52,465 bases of DNA from an uncultured Alphaproteobacteria bacterium (GCA_944390275.1 CALXPL010000009.1:1-52465); one strand, 5' to 3'. Shown: positions 43,691-52,465, numbered from the stretch's first letter. Numbers and translations are program-made. The notes: generated by a model not told the origin, from the letters alone.

Positions 43691-44993
43691 ATGAACAGTA
43701 TTTCAAAAACCATATTACTGTCTGCTGTCAGCTTATTTGTTGACAATGGAAATTTAACTTATGCGTCGGAACAAATACCTTTATCCGTCCCAAAGTCTGT
43801 CATCCAAACTTTACACACACATCACACACATACGCCATACTCTTCAAAGACTTGACTTATCATCACACCTTTTTGATGATTTAAGCAGTTCGGGAGAAGA
43901 ACAAAAAGTCGCGAAAGTATGTTTTATAACGGACACCAGAGAATGTGCGCATGACAAGTTTAGCAATTTGGAAACACCGGACGGAGGTATTCCCGATGAC
44001 CACGGAACACCTAAAGAACTTTGCGAAAAAGCCGGTTATCCTTTAACGGGAAGCTGTCCGACTTTGCAAGTTCCCAATCGCCGTTGTCCTTATGATTCTA
44101 ACTACTATGATAAATGTGTTTGTTCATCTTCATTGGTAAGTTGCCCCTAGCCCAAAGTAGGTGTTGGAAGTTCTTGCGGCGGAAAATATCAATCTTGTCA
44201 ATGTCCAAGCAATTATAAATCTTGTGATTGTGGCGGAGCTGTTGGTGCTTCTTCTTGTACCATTAACGGCAGAACTATTTATTCAAGTTGTAAGGCTTGT
44301 TGTGATGACACTTGCGCAAGCGGATATTCAAAGACCAAGCCGAGCGGTTGTTATGATACAAAAACCACCGGCTGCGGAAATACCTGTTACAAAGCAAAAG
44401 AATGTGCGCCGCAATGGGGAACATGTACCGGATTAGTTCAAAATTGCTCAATTGGTGATATTTTAAATAGTGATGGGACGTGCTCAACAAGTAAAGTCAG
44501 CGGCAAAACCCCTATCGGTGTCGTTGTCTATAAATCCGGTAATTGCGGAGAAGCCTTAGCATTAGAAGACGTCGGAAGAGATGTATGGAGCAGAAATTCC
44601 AATACAATTCCGAATTTAACTTATTATAAGAACATTAAAGACGCCGTAAATGACTTTAATAGTTGCGGAAACACAAATACAATTGTTTCAACCCTTTATT
44701 CTCAAACATATTATCCAAGTGCATACCTTGCCGCTAATTATAGCACAACCGGCACCAAAGCGGGAGATTGGTGTCTTCCGGCATATGGAATTTTAAACTC
44801 TTATGCTCAAAATAAAGCTGCTGTTGATGCGGGATTTAATAAAGCCAGCAGCTCTGTTCCTTCCTTATACGCGGTATGGTCATCAACGGCATCTTCTGAA
44901 ACATGGGCTTGGGGTTTTAAGGTAAAAGAAGGATATAACTCAAATGCCACAACAGCTAATAAATTTAATATAGTTCCTTCCATCAAATTTTAA
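43691..44993 (+). pseudogene. Cysteine-rich secreted protein gene with a frameshift and an internal TAG
   Basis: The start (MNSISKTILLSAVSL, signal peptide) matches the paralogues at 491 and 51825. The first frame ends at TGA 43855. The homologous continuation (HTLQRLDLSSHLFD, then KVCFITDTRECAHD) is in another frame, which itself meets TAG at 44148-44150 and then stays open to TAA 44993. Downstream of the TAG come CGGKY, dense CxC/CxxC repeats and a C-terminal DUF1566-like domain (KTPIGVVVYKSGNCGEALAL, GDWCLPAYGILN, VWSSTASSETWAWGF). The frame change lies at the CA-rich stretch 43811-43835. The promoter and ribosome-binding site (GGGGG) are intact. Either a decayed gene or a silent cassette. 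Confidence 0.85.
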
Positions 44994-45012
44994 CCGAAGC
45001 CTTTCTCAAAGA

Positions 45013-45047
45013 AAACAGGTGTTTTTACACAAAAGCACCTGTTTTTA
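45013..45047 (+). terminator. Terminator after the broken cysteine-rich gene
   Basis: AACAGGTG...GCACCTGTTTTT; a 7-8 bp stem and T-run, 20 nt after TAA 44993. Confidence 0.85.
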
Positions 45048-45130
45048 ATAAGTTAGGCATACATCTTTTGATTATAGATTAAGTTTTATTGAAATCACCA
45101 AGTAGAAGAAGCATTGCAAAACAACGCAAC

Positions 45131-45158
45131 AAAAAAAAGCCTGCAAAAGCAGGCTGTT
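45131..45158 (-). terminator. Terminator after rpoD
   Basis: AGCCTGC-TTTT-GCAGGCT followed by TTTTTTT on the minus strand, 24 nt after the rpoD stop. Confidence 0.9.
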
Positions 45159-45182
45159 AGAGCAATTCTTTCCCTTTAAACA

Positions 45183-47243
45183 TTAACTATCAAGGAAGGA
45201 GCGTAATTTTTTCGAACGACTTGGGTGCTTTAACTTGCGCAAAGCCTTCGCTTCAATTTGACGAATACGTTCACGCGTAACGTTAAATTGTTGTCCGACT
45301 TCTTCCAAAGTATGATCCGTATTCATTCCGATACCAAAACGCATACGCAAAACACGTTCCTCACGCGGCGTTAAGGAAGAGAGAATTCTTGTGCAAGTTT
45401 CCTTAAGATTAGAATGAATAGCGGAATCAAGCGGTTGCAAAGCACTGTCATCGGCAATAAAATCGCCCAAAGAAGAATCTTCTTCATCACCGACCGGAGC
45501 TTCAAGAGAAACCGGTTCTTTGGCAATCTTCATAACTTTACGAACTTTATCCAAAGGCATGGACAAACGTTTTGCCACTTCTTCGGGAGTTGGTTCTCTT
45601 CCCATTTCGGTTAACATCTGACGAGAAGTGCGAACAAGTTTGTTAATGGTTTCAATCATATGAACCGGAATACGAATGGTACGAGCTTGATCGGCAATAG
45701 AACGCGTAATAGCTTGACGTATCCACCAAGTCGCATAAGTTGAAAACTTATAACCGCGGCGATATTCAAATTTATCAACGGCTTTCATCAAACCGATATT
45801 ACCTTCTTGAATAAGGTCAAGAAATTGCAAACCGCGATTTGTATATTTTTTAGCAATAGAAATCACCAAACGCAAATTAGCTTCAATCATTTCTTTTTTA
45901 GCTCTGTCGGCCTCACGTTCACCTTTTTTAATCGTATCGACCATACGACGATATTCATTAATCGGCAAACCGCATTCCGTTGCCATCTGGGCAATAGAAT
46001 CACGCAAATCGACGATTTCGTTTTTATATTTTTCAACAAAGGCTTTCCAATGTTTATCAGTTTTTTTAGAAATTTTTTCAAGCCATTTCGGGTCAAGTTC
46101 AGACAACTGATAAGCATCAAGGAAATCTTCGCGTTTTACTTTGCAAGAGAGAGCATAACGCAGGAGTTTACCTTCCAATCCCATCAAACGTTTATTTAAT
46201 TCATTGAGTTGTTCAACTAATTGTTCGATACGAGTTGCATTCAAATGAATGGAGCTCATTAACTCAACCAAATCTTTTTTGACAAGGATATAATTTTTCT
46301 CAACGGAAGGAGCAACTTTTTTACCGGAAATAAGGGCATCAATACGTTGGCATTGAATTTTTTTCAAATCATCGTAATAGCTGGAAATTTTAGTTAAGAT
46401 TTCCAATACAGGTTGCATAAGAGCTTCTTCCATAGCCGAGACCGAAGCGGAAGCACGACCGACACCGCCATCATCGTCATCGTCATCGGAAGTTTCTTCT
46501 TCATCGCTATTTTCCATATCGGAAGCCACATCATCATCTTCTTCATCTTCATCGACGGCATCATCGAGTTCAATATCATCGTCTAAATCTTCATCAAGAT
46601 CATCAAGATTATCTTTATCTTCAAGTTCTTTGGCGACTTTATCCAAATCATCGACCTGAGTATCGAGATCGTCATATTCAAGAGCTTCAGCATCATCGCC
46701 ATACATCATTTCCAAATCGACGATATCACGGAGTTGCATTTTTCCATCGACAAGATCGTCACGCCAACCGGCAATAGCTTTAAGGGTCATCGGACTTTCG
46801 CACAAACCGTCGATCATAACGGTTTTACCGGCTTCGATACGTTTTGCGATAGCAATTTCGCCTTCACGTGAGAGGAGTTCAACGCTTCCCATTTCTTTCA
46901 GATACATACGTACGGGATCATCGGAACGACCTAAATCTTTTTCATCGAAATTTCCGCTTTCGTCATAATCTTCGACTTCAACCTCATCATCGATATCAAC
47001 ATTATCCGTATCACTTTCAGATAAGATGCTAATACCGAGATCAGAAATTTCGGTCATAATATCTTCAATTTGTTCAGAAGATTCACGCTCGGAAGGAATT
47101 GCTTTATTAAGTTCTTCGACTGTAATATATCCGCGTGCTTTACCTTTATCAATAAGACGTTTCACCGCACTCCCCAAAGAATCAATCAAGGGAGCATCGG
47201 CATTACTACCGTCATAATAGTCTTGATTATCAATATCTGACAT
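45183..47243 (-). CDS. rpoD: Primary sigma factor RpoD (sigma-70)
   Basis: The 686-aa protein has region 1.1 (residues about 15-80), region 1.2 ([22 protein letters not shown]), region 2 with [32 protein letters not shown], region 3 and region 4 with [33 protein letters not shown]. The non-conserved region between 1.2 and 2 holds a strongly acidic low-complexity stretch (about 190-265) with runs of up to six Asp. The start at 47243 (MSDIDNQ) has AAGGA 7 nt upstream. It follows dnaG by 172 nt, the classic macromolecular-synthesis order. Confidence 0.97.
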   Translation of the reverse strand: MSDIDNQDYYDGSNADAPLIDSLGSAVKRLIDKGKARGYITVEELNKAIPSERESSEQIEDIMTEISDLGISILSESDTDNVDIDDEVEVEDYDESGNFDEKDLGRSDDPVRMYLKEMGSVELLSREGEIAIAKRIEAGKTVMIDGLCESPMTLKAIAGWRDDLVDGKMQLRDIVDLEMMYGDDAEALEYDDLDTQVDDLDKVAKELEDKDNLDDLDEDLDDDIELDDAVDEDEEDDDVASDMENSDEEETSDDDDDDGGVGRASASVSAMEEALMQPVLEILTKISSYYDDLKKIQCQRIDALISGKKVAPSVEKNYILVKKDLVELMSSIHLNATRIEQLVEQLNELNKRLMGLEGKLLRYALSCKVKREDFLDAYQLSELDPKWLEKISKKTDKHWKAFVEKYKNEIVDLRDSIAQMATECGLPINEYRRMVDTIKKGEREADRAKKEMIEANLRLVISIAKKYTNRGLQFLDLIQEGNIGLMKAVDKFEYRRGYKFSTYATWWIRQAITRSIADQARTIRIPVHMIETINKLVRTSRQMLTEMGREPTPEEVAKRLSMPLDKVRKVMKIAKEPVSLEAPVGDEEDSSLGDFIADDSALQPLDSAIHSNLKETCTRILSSLTPREERVLRMRFGIGMNTDHTLEEVGQQFNVTRERIRQIEAKALRKLKHPSRSKKLRSFLDS

Positions 47244-47415
47244 AACGTTCCTTAAAAATCGATTTTTACCAAAAACAAGCGTCATCAGACAGACGCTTAA
47301 AAAAAGCTAGCAAGGAAGATTTAATAACTTTGGAAGAATTTGTCAACCCATGGTTTAAAAAAACGAAACAAAAAAGCGAAGGCGTTAAAAAATATCGAAG
47401 AAAAACAATAAGTTG

Positions 47416-49272
47416 CTAAAAAGCTGTTTCGGCATTTTGACAACTATTCAAGAGTGTTTGCTTCTCATTTTTCAAAGATTGGTAGCGTTCATAGACATCA
47501 TCGGGAAACGACTCGGCAGATTCGATAAGGACAAGACATTCTTTTATCTCATCATCAAGTTGTTTAAGTTGGACTTCAAGAATTTTGGTATCGATTTCGC
47601 GGCGGAGTTGATTAATCATCGGTTTTTGTACCAGAAACATTTTCAACTCCCAAAGAGAAGACACAATTTTAGAAACTTGACGTTCCATCAGCATTTCTTG
47701 TAATTTATCCGAAGTCAAATTTTCGGCATCTTCGGCACATTCAAAGGCATCGCACAAAGCATTCCACAGATTTTGCAAATCTTGGTTAGGCATGGAGAAC
47801 ATAGAAATTTTTTCTTCATATTCGGGAATAAGTTCGGGACAATAGATAAGAGCGGCCAACACAAATTTCACAACGAGTTCGTTAAGATTGATTTTCGGAC
47901 GCACGGTTTCGATTGTCAGATTTTGTGCGGGATATTTTTGAAAATTATAAGATTTTTTCACAAAAGGAGTATAATTTTTTTTGGCATAAGACTGTTTCCA
48001 ACTTCCGCGCCCCAATTCATTATAAATGCGTTGACGCATATCATTAAGATAATAAGCGCGGACTTGTTCATTTGTAATTTTTGCCACTTCATCCAAAATA
48101 TTTTTTTCGACAAGAGCCTTTTGCTCCGGTGTTTGTAAAGGCGCGTTTTCGGTATTTTTCCGCCACAACAAATCGACTAAAGGGGTTGTATTTTCAAGAT
48201 AAGCCTCAAAAGCATCATGTCCTTTATCTTTTAAGAACTCATCGGGATCTTGCTTATCAGGTAAAAAGACATATTGCAAAGAATAACCGGCTTTAAGAAT
48301 AGGCAAAGCCCGATCCACGGAACGGATAGCGGCTTTAATACCGGCACCGTCGCCGTCAAAGCACAAAGTCGGCACCGGACAAATCTTCCAAGCCTCGGCA
48401 ATTTGGTCTTCGGTCAAAGCTGTTCCCAAAGGAGCGACGGCATATTCGAAACCGTATTTAGATAAAGCGATAACATCCATATACCCCTCACAGACAATAA
48501 TTTTGCGAGCTTCATAGGCTTTATCGCGGGCATTGTTAAGATTATAAAGGACATGACGTTTGTTAAAAATCGGAGTTTCGGGAGAATTAAGATATTTCGG
48601 TTGACTACCGTCCATCACCCTTCCCCCGAAAGCAATCGGACGATTGTTTTTATCAAAAATCGGGATAATCACGCGATCACGAAAGAAATCAAAGACTCGA
48701 CCGTTGCTTTTTTCGGATAAAGCCGCCAAGCCGAGCTGAATCATATCATGTTCACTAACGCCTTTTCCGGCAAGGAATGCTTTTAAACCGTTATTATTGG
48801 GAGCATAGCCCAAACGGAATTTGCTGATAATATCATCATGAAAACCGCGATTATAGAGATAATCAAGAGCCGCACGTCCACCGGTCAAGCGTAAATTTTT
48901 TTCAAAGAATTTGACGGCCAATTCCATAATTTCATAAAGATTTTTGCGTTCTTCGGCTTTTTCGTGATTTTCATGTGAGAGTTGCGGCATGGGCAAACCG
49001 GCTTTATCGGCCAATTTTTTGAGAGCATCCAAAAAAGGCAAGCCGTTAGCTTCCATTTCAAATTTAACGATATCGCCATGAGCTCCGCAACCGAAGCAGT
49101 GATAAAATCCTTTGGCTTCATTAACGGTAAAAGACGGTGTTTTTTCATTATGAAAAGGACAACAAGCCTGATATTCACGACCTTTTCGCACCAATTTGAC
49201 TTTTGCTCCGACCACATCGACAATCGAAACTCTCGCGCGCAATTCTTCAATAAATTTTTGCAAATCAGCCAT
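47416..49272 (-). CDS. dnaG: DNA primase
   Basis: It synthesises RNA primers for replication. The 618-aa protein has the N-terminal zinc-binding domain (CCPFHNEKTPSF and YHCFGCGAHGD; residues 37-64), the RNA polymerase domain with TOPRIM (VCEGYMDVIAL and LCFDGDGAGIKAA, DPDEFLK) and a C-terminal helicase-interaction domain of about 170 residues. The N-terminus MADLQKFIEELR is a usual start. It lies between yqeY and rpoD, with a strong hairpin upstream that may set its level relative to yqeY. Confidence 0.97.
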   Translation of the reverse strand: MADLQKFIEELRARVSIVDVVGAKVKLVRKGREYQACCPFHNEKTPSFTVNEAKGFYHCFGCGAHGDIVKFEMEANGLPFLDALKKLADKAGLPMPQLSHENHEKAEERKNLYEIMELAVKFFEKNLRLTGGRAALDYLYNRGFHDDIISKFRLGYAPNNNGLKAFLAGKGVSEHDMIQLGLAALSEKSNGRVFDFFRDRVIIPIFDKNNRPIAFGGRVMDGSQPKYLNSPETPIFNKRHVLYNLNNARDKAYEARKIIVCEGYMDVIALSKYGFEYAVAPLGTALTEDQIAEAWKICPVPTLCFDGDGAGIKAAIRSVDRALPILKAGYSLQYVFLPDKQDPDEFLKDKGHDAFEAYLENTTPLVDLLWRKNTENAPLQTPEQKALVEKNILDEVAKITNEQVRAYYLNDMRQRIYNELGRGSWKQSYAKKNYTPFVKKSYNFQKYPAQNLTIETVRPKINLNELVVKFVLAALIYCPELIPEYEEKISMFSMPNQDLQNLWNALCDAFECAEDAENLTSDKLQEMLMERQVSKIVSSLWELKMFLVQKPMINQLRREIDTKILEVQLKQLDDEIKECLVLIESAESFPDDVYERYQSLKNEKQTLLNSCQNAETAF

Positions 49273-49311
49273 AAATGCAACACATCCGTCAGCAAATTAA
49301 AAACAAGAAAC

Positions 49312-49350
49312 AAGATAAACTTTCTCGTTTACGGAGAAAGTTTATCTTAT
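49312..49350 (-). terminator. Hairpin between yqeY and dnaG (terminator/attenuator)
   Basis: A perfect 15-bp stem, AAGATAAACTTTCTC and its complement, with a 7-nt loop and a U-rich tail (TTGTTTCTTGTTTTT) on the minus strand. Position recalls the terminator between rpsU and dnaG in E. coli. Confidence 0.8.
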
Positions 49351-49365
49351 AAGCAAAAACAAAGG

Positions 49366-49818
49366 CTAAGACAACAAGGTCTTAACCAAAGCATTAACTT
49401 TTCCAAAATCCATCTGACCGGTATATTTTGCTTTGAGTTCACCCATAACCTTACCCATATCTTTCATGGAAGCGGCACCGGTAGCACTAATAGCGGCTTT
49501 AACGGCATTTTGAATTTCGTCATCATTCATTTGTTTCGGCAAAAAGGTTTCAATAACCGTAATTTCGGCTTGTTCTTTATCAGCCAAATCCTGACGATTT
49601 CCTTGCAAATACATGGAAATTGAATCGCGTCTTTGCTTAACCATATTCTGCAACATAGCGAGCAAATCGGTTTCCGAAGCCTCTTTCAAGCCTTTACCGC
49701 GAGCATCAACATCTTTTTCTTTCATTCCGGCAATCATCAAACGAATGGCACCGACACGTTGTGTATCATGAGCCAACATAGATTCTTTAAGTGCTTTTTG
49801 TAAATCTTCTCTTAACAT
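49366..49818 (-). CDS. yqeY: GatB/YqeY domain protein
   Basis: The 150-aa protein is a YqeY homologue: all-helical, related to the tRNA-binding C-terminal domain of GatB (MLREDLQKALKESMLAHDTQRVGAIRLM; ETFLPKQMNDDEI; MGKVMGELKAKYTGQMDFGKVNALV). Its exact biochemical role is not settled; tRNA binding is assumed. GGAGG lies 8 nt before ATG 49818. It is the first gene before dnaG-rpoD, as in many alphaproteobacteria. Confidence 0.95.
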   Translation of the reverse strand: MLREDLQKALKESMLAHDTQRVGAIRLMIAGMKEKDVDARGKGLKEASETDLLAMLQNMVKQRRDSISMYLQGNRQDLADKEQAEITVIETFLPKQMNDDEIQNAVKAAISATGAASMKDMGKVMGELKAKYTGQMDFGKVNALVKTLLS

Positions 49819-49912
49819 AAACAGACCTCCTAAGAAATATGATTGTTTTGAGGATAACCACAAGGAAAAAAAATTGCAACAGAATTATCAACATCAATCA
49901 AAAAGAAAAGGC

Positions 49913-49940
49913 TTGCAATAATGAAAAATAATGATATAGT
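49913..49940 (+). promoter_or_regulatory. Promoter of greA
   Basis: TTGCAA (49913-49918), 16-nt spacer, TATAGT (49935-49940); start near 49947, leaving a leader of about 134 nt. Confidence 0.65.
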
Positions 49941-49968
49941 TACGAATATGCGTTAAAAATTCAGTAAG

Positions 49969-50054
49969 CTGTGAGCAAAATAAATTGCTCGCAGTTTAAT
50001 TTTTCTAACTTTTTTATAAGAAACAGTAGCCTGAAACTGCAAAGTTTGGGCTTT
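49969..50054 (+). promoter_or_regulatory. greA leader with a terminator-like hairpin and a second stem
   Basis: CTGTGAGCAA-AATAAA-TTGCTCGCAG (49969-49994; one G-U pair) is followed by TTTAATTTTTC, which looks like an intrinsic terminator upstream of the coding region. A second stem, AGCC..AAACT-GCAA-AGTTT..GGCT (50028-50054), lies just before the Shine-Dalgarno. An early-terminated leader RNA is likely. Confidence 0.6.
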
Positions 50055-50080
50055 AAATTTTGATAAGAAGGAGGCAAATC

Positions 50081-50554
50081 ATGGAAAAGTTTCCGTTAAC
50101 AAAAAGAGGCTATACGGATTTGGAAGCTGAATTAAAAAGATTAAAGGGAGTAGATCGTCCAAACATCATCGCGGCGATTGCGGAAGCACGCTCACACGGC
50201 GATTTGTCAGAAAATGCGGAATATTCGGCGGCTAAAGAAAAGCAAAGTTTTATTGAAGGACGGATTCAAGAATTAGAAGCCGTTATCAGCCGTGCCCAAG
50301 TGATTGACCCGAGTCAAATCAAAGGCGATATCATTCGTTTCGGAGCAACGGTTGTTGTTGCGGATGAAGACAGCAATGAAGAAAAAGAATATCAAATTGT
50401 CGGAGATTATGAAGCCGACATAGAAAAGAACAGAATTTCATTATCATCACCCTTAGCCAAAGCCCTCATCGGCAAGGAAGTCGGCGACATAGCCGAATAC
50501 ATGGCTCCGGGCGGAAAGAAATCATTTGAAATATTGGAAGTCATTTACCAATAA
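50081..50554 (+). CDS. greA: Transcription elongation factor GreA
   Basis: GreA enters the RNA polymerase secondary channel and stimulates cleavage of backtracked RNA. The 157-aa protein has the N-terminal coiled coil (RGYTDLEAELKRLKGVDRPNIIAAIAEAR) with the tip acidic motif GDLSENAEYSAAKE, and the FKBP-like C-terminal domain (SSPLAKALIGKEVGD). AAGGAGG lies 7 nt before ATG 50081; an in-frame ATG at 50060 precedes that site. Confidence 0.97.
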   Translation: MEKFPLTKRGYTDLEAELKRLKGVDRPNIIAAIAEARSHGDLSENAEYSAAKEKQSFIEGRIQELEAVISRAQVIDPSQIKGDIIRFGATVVVADEDSNEEKEYQIVGDYEADIEKNRISLSSPLAKALIGKEVGDIAEYMAPGGKKSFEILEVIYQ

Positions 50555-50571
50555 AATATTGTGTATAGAAC

Positions 50572-50602
50572 AAAACCGGTATGGAAAAATACCGGTTTTT
50601 AT
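50572..50602 (+). terminator. Terminator after greA
   Basis: AAAACCGGTAT-GGAAAA-ATACCGGTTTTT; an 11-bp stem with T-run. Confidence 0.93.
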
Positions 50603-50652
50603 TTAGAATAAGAAGAATCAAAAAAACAAAATAAGATAACAAGGAAAAGAAT

Positions 50653-51597
50653 ATGGCAGAATACAGCACCAAAGTCCTGATAATCGGTTCGGGGCCGGCC
50701 GGATACACGGCAGGCATTTACGCGGCAAGAAGCGGATTAAATCCGATAATCGTTGCCGGCCCGCAAATAGGCGGACAATTAACCATCACGACCGAAATAG
50801 AGAATTTTCCGGGTTTTCCAACCCCGATATACGGCAGTGAATTGATGAATAACATGAAACAACAAGCCGAGAATGTCGGAGTAACCATTCACGAAGACAT
50901 TATCACGGAACTTGATGCCCAACAAAGACCCTTTGTTTTATGCACGGAAAACGGTAATTGTTATAAAGCCGACAGCATCATTATTGCCACAGGGGCTTCG
51001 GCACGTTGGTTAGGTTTGGAAAGTGAAGCCAAATTCCGAGGATTCGGAGTATCGGGATGTGCCACCTGTGACGGATTTTTCTATCGTGGTAAAGAAGTCG
51101 CCGTAATCGGCGGAGGCAATACGGCTGTTGATGAAGCTATTTATTTAACCAATTTTGCCAGCAAAGTTACCTTAATTCACCGCCGCGACAGCCTGCGTGC
51201 CGATAAAACACTTCAGGAACGTCTTTTTGCCAATCCGAAAATTGAGGTTATCTGGGACAGCGTTGTTACGGAATTTGTCGGCAGTTATGAACCTTTGAGT
51301 CTCACGGGATTAAAAGTAAAGAATATTAAGACCGATGAAATCATTAATTTATCGGTATCGGGAGCCTTTATCGCCATCGGACACCACCCGAATTCCGATT
51401 TATTCAAAGGAATTTTAGAAACGGATGCGGAAGGCTATATCATTACCAAACCGAATAGCTGTGCCACCAACATTGCCGGAATATTTGCAGCCGGAGACAT
51501 AAAAGACCCGCAATTCCGCCAAGCAATCGTAGCGGCAGGTTCAGGCTGTATCGCCAGCCTTGAAGCGGAAAAATACCTCGCTAGCCTAAATAAATAA
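50653..51597 (+). CDS. trxB: Thioredoxin reductase
   Basis: It reduces thioredoxin with NADPH. The 314-aa low-molecular-weight form has the FAD motif IIGSGPAGYTAGIYAAR, the redox-active CATC (C136, C139), the NADPH motif VIGGGNTAVDEAIYL with the HRRDSLRA segment, and the closing GIFAAGDIKDPQFRQAIVAAGSG. AAGGAA lies about 9 nt before the ATG. It is separated from greA by a terminator and so is probably its own unit. Confidence 0.97.
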   Translation: MAEYSTKVLIIGSGPAGYTAGIYAARSGLNPIIVAGPQIGGQLTITTEIENFPGFPTPIYGSELMNNMKQQAENVGVTIHEDIITELDAQQRPFVLCTENGNCYKADSIIIATGASARWLGLESEAKFRGFGVSGCATCDGFFYRGKEVAVIGGGNTAVDEAIYLTNFASKVTLIHRRDSLRADKTLQERLFANPKIEVIWDSVVTEFVGSYEPLSLTGLKVKNIKTDEIINLSVSGAFIAIGHHPNSDLFKGILETDAEGYIITKPNSCATNIAGIFAAGDIKDPQFRQAIVAAGSGCIASLEAEKYLASLNK

Positions 51598-51621
51598 AAA
51601 ACAATTATTTTCAATTCCTAA

Positions 51622-51658
51622 AATTCTTCTTTATTAAGTTAAAGAAGAATTTTTTTTA
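51622..51658 (+). terminator. Terminator after trxB
   Basis: AATTCTTCTTTA...TAAAGAAGAATT and eight T. Confidence 0.92.
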
Positions 51659-51766
51659 CATATTCGCTTGTCATCAACTTCCAACAAAAATCTTAATTTC
51701 CAAACAAAATAAAATTCCATTTGTTTCCCCTTTGTCATTTTTCTTCTTTCCTTGCAAAATTAGGTA

Positions 51767-51801
51767 TTTACATGTTGCAACAAATATGTTATAGTAGAGT
51801 C
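51767..51801 (+). promoter_or_regulatory. Promoter of the third cysteine-rich gene with GANTC
   Basis: TTTACA (51767-51772), 17-nt spacer identical to that at 43638-43654, TATAGT (51790-51795), then GAGTC (51797-51801). Confidence 0.75.
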
Positions 51802-51824
51802 GTGATGATAAGAAGGAGGATGTG

Positions 51825-52465
51825 ATGAAGAGTATATCAAAGATACTATTACTGTCTGCTGTCGGCTTATGTGTTGAGAGCGGAAATTTAGCTTATGCGT
51901 CTTTTGAGGCAGCTTCATTACACCTCAAGTCTGGCATTCCCACTTTACACACACATCACACATACTTACGCCATACTCAGGAAATACTCAACTTATCATC
52001 ACACCTTTTTGATAAAAGAACAGATAAGGGTGTGAAAATTGCTTCGGTATGTTTCATAACCGATGCTGGAAATTGTTCGGGAAATGATTTCGGCAACTCC
52101 GAAACTCCCAATAACGACACTTCCGAACCTCCGGAATATAAAACTCCGGAAGAAGCCTGTCTTGAAGCCGGTTATGGTCAAACACCCTGCCCTGAAGGCT
52201 CTTCTCCTATTCCTTGTCCGGTAGCTCCAAACTATTTTGCTTGTTCTTGTGCCGACAAATTCAATCAAGAATGTAAAGCTCCTTATTATGGGGTTGGAGA
52301 ATCTTGCGGCGGTAAATATGAAAAATGTGAAGAAGACCTTGACCGTGCTTGCAAAGAAGAAAACGGAAATTATGTTACAAGTTGCCCAAGCGGTTGGCAG
52401 ATGAGCGATACAAAATGTTCTTTTGATCCCAGCTACGGACTTTGTTGCAATTTGTGCAACGGCTA
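51825..52465 (+). CDS. Secreted cysteine-rich protein, third paralogue (truncated by window edge)
   Basis: The frame opens at ATG 51825 (AAGGAGG 6 nt upstream) and is open at the window end (213 codons). The signal peptide MKSISKILLLSAVGL is cleaved probably after LAYA (residue 25). A His-rich patch (LHTHHTY) follows, then VASVCFITDAGNCSG, identical to the copy at 1-491, then a Pro/Glu/Asn-rich linker and cysteine repeats (CPEGSSPIPCP, CSCADKFNQEC, SCGGKYEKCEEDLD, CCNLCNG). About 20 cysteines in 213 residues suggest a disulfide-bonded exported protein. The C-terminal domain is outside the window. This looks like the intact counterpart of the pseudogene at 43691. Confidence 0.88.
   Translation, partial: MKSISKILLLSAVGLCVESGNLAYASFEAASLHLKSGIPTLHTHHTYLRHTQEILNLSSHLFDKRTDKGVKIASVCFITDAGNCSGNDFGNSETPNNDTSEPPEYKTPEEACLEAGYGQTPCPEGSSPIPCPVAPNYFACSCADKFNQECKAPYYGVGESCGGKYEKCEEDLDRACKEENGNYVTSCPSGWQMSDTKCSFDPSYGLCCNLCNG

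Noticed and set aside
44148..44150. The in-frame TAG in the cysteine-rich pseudogene could mean TAG is recoded.
   Set aside because: fliE and the cold-shock gene both end normally at TAG with family-typical lengths, so TAG is a working stop here; the same locus also has a frameshift.
45119..45158. The repeated AGCCTGC/GCAGGCT-type hairpins (6375 and 45131) as a mobile repeat family.
   Set aside because: They are ordinary terminators with only the stem sequence partly in common, and the flanks differ.

Overview
The window is about 52 kb of AT-rich DNA (roughly 37% G+C by eye). The gene content is alphaproteobacterial: a CcrM-type GANTC methyltransferase with a C-terminal extension, lspA followed by a BamF-like (DUF3035) lipoprotein and a catalytic/non-catalytic M16 peptidase pair, yqeY-dnaG-rpoD, an flgB-flgC-fliE rod operon with a sigma-54 type promoter, an FlhB C-terminal paralogue, and a MutL that carries its own endonuclease motif. 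Low G+C, many orphan proteins, BspA-like leucine-rich repeats and cysteine-rich secreted proteins suggest an uncultured, probably gut- or host-associated lineage (RF32-like). That placement is inference.

Layout. 1-491: start of a cysteine-rich secreted protein on the minus strand. 584-4788: operon metG - SNase-like membrane protein - trkH. 4.9-8.4 kb: small single-gene units (a PIGV-RPV domain protein, an EFR1-like flavodoxin/ferredoxin, tRNA-Ser(TGA), a histidine phosphatase, an alkyladenine glycosylase, a cold-shock protein). 8.4-15.6 kb: operon lspA-bamF-M16-M16-pgi-mutL. 15.7-17.4 kb: mgtE and tRNA-Leu(GAG). 18.0-19.7 kb: flagellar genes. 19.7-25.2 kb: two orphan genes, an RsmB-like methyltransferase, pmbA and tldD. 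25.3-29.2 kb: ccrM - two tandem ppx/gppA genes - rlmE. 29.3-30.5 kb: queH-rnhB.

30.6-45.0 kb is the accessory part. It holds a predicted HExxH metalloprotein, tRNA-Ile2(CAT) with inverted T-arm fragments beside it, a 21-repeat LRR protein, a structured non-coding stretch with its own promoter and terminator, small membrane and basic proteins, two large unrecognised proteins, a CoA-disulfide-reductase/rhodanese fusion, two more orphans and a broken copy of the cysteine-rich gene. 45.2-51.6 kb returns to housekeeping (rpoD, dnaG, yqeY, greA, trxB), and the window ends inside a third cysteine-rich paralogue.

Three patterns run through the window. (1) The three cysteine-rich paralogues share a promoter/leader in which a GANTC site (the CcrM target) sits directly after the -10 box. 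(2) Several orphan genes share TTGAC-type promoters, AU-rich leaders without a Shine-Dalgarno, and in three cases a palindrome over the -35 box; most housekeeping genes instead have clear AGGAG-type sites. (3) A PIG(V/I)-...-RPV domain resembling DUF1566/Lcl occurs in at least three of the orphan or secreted proteins.
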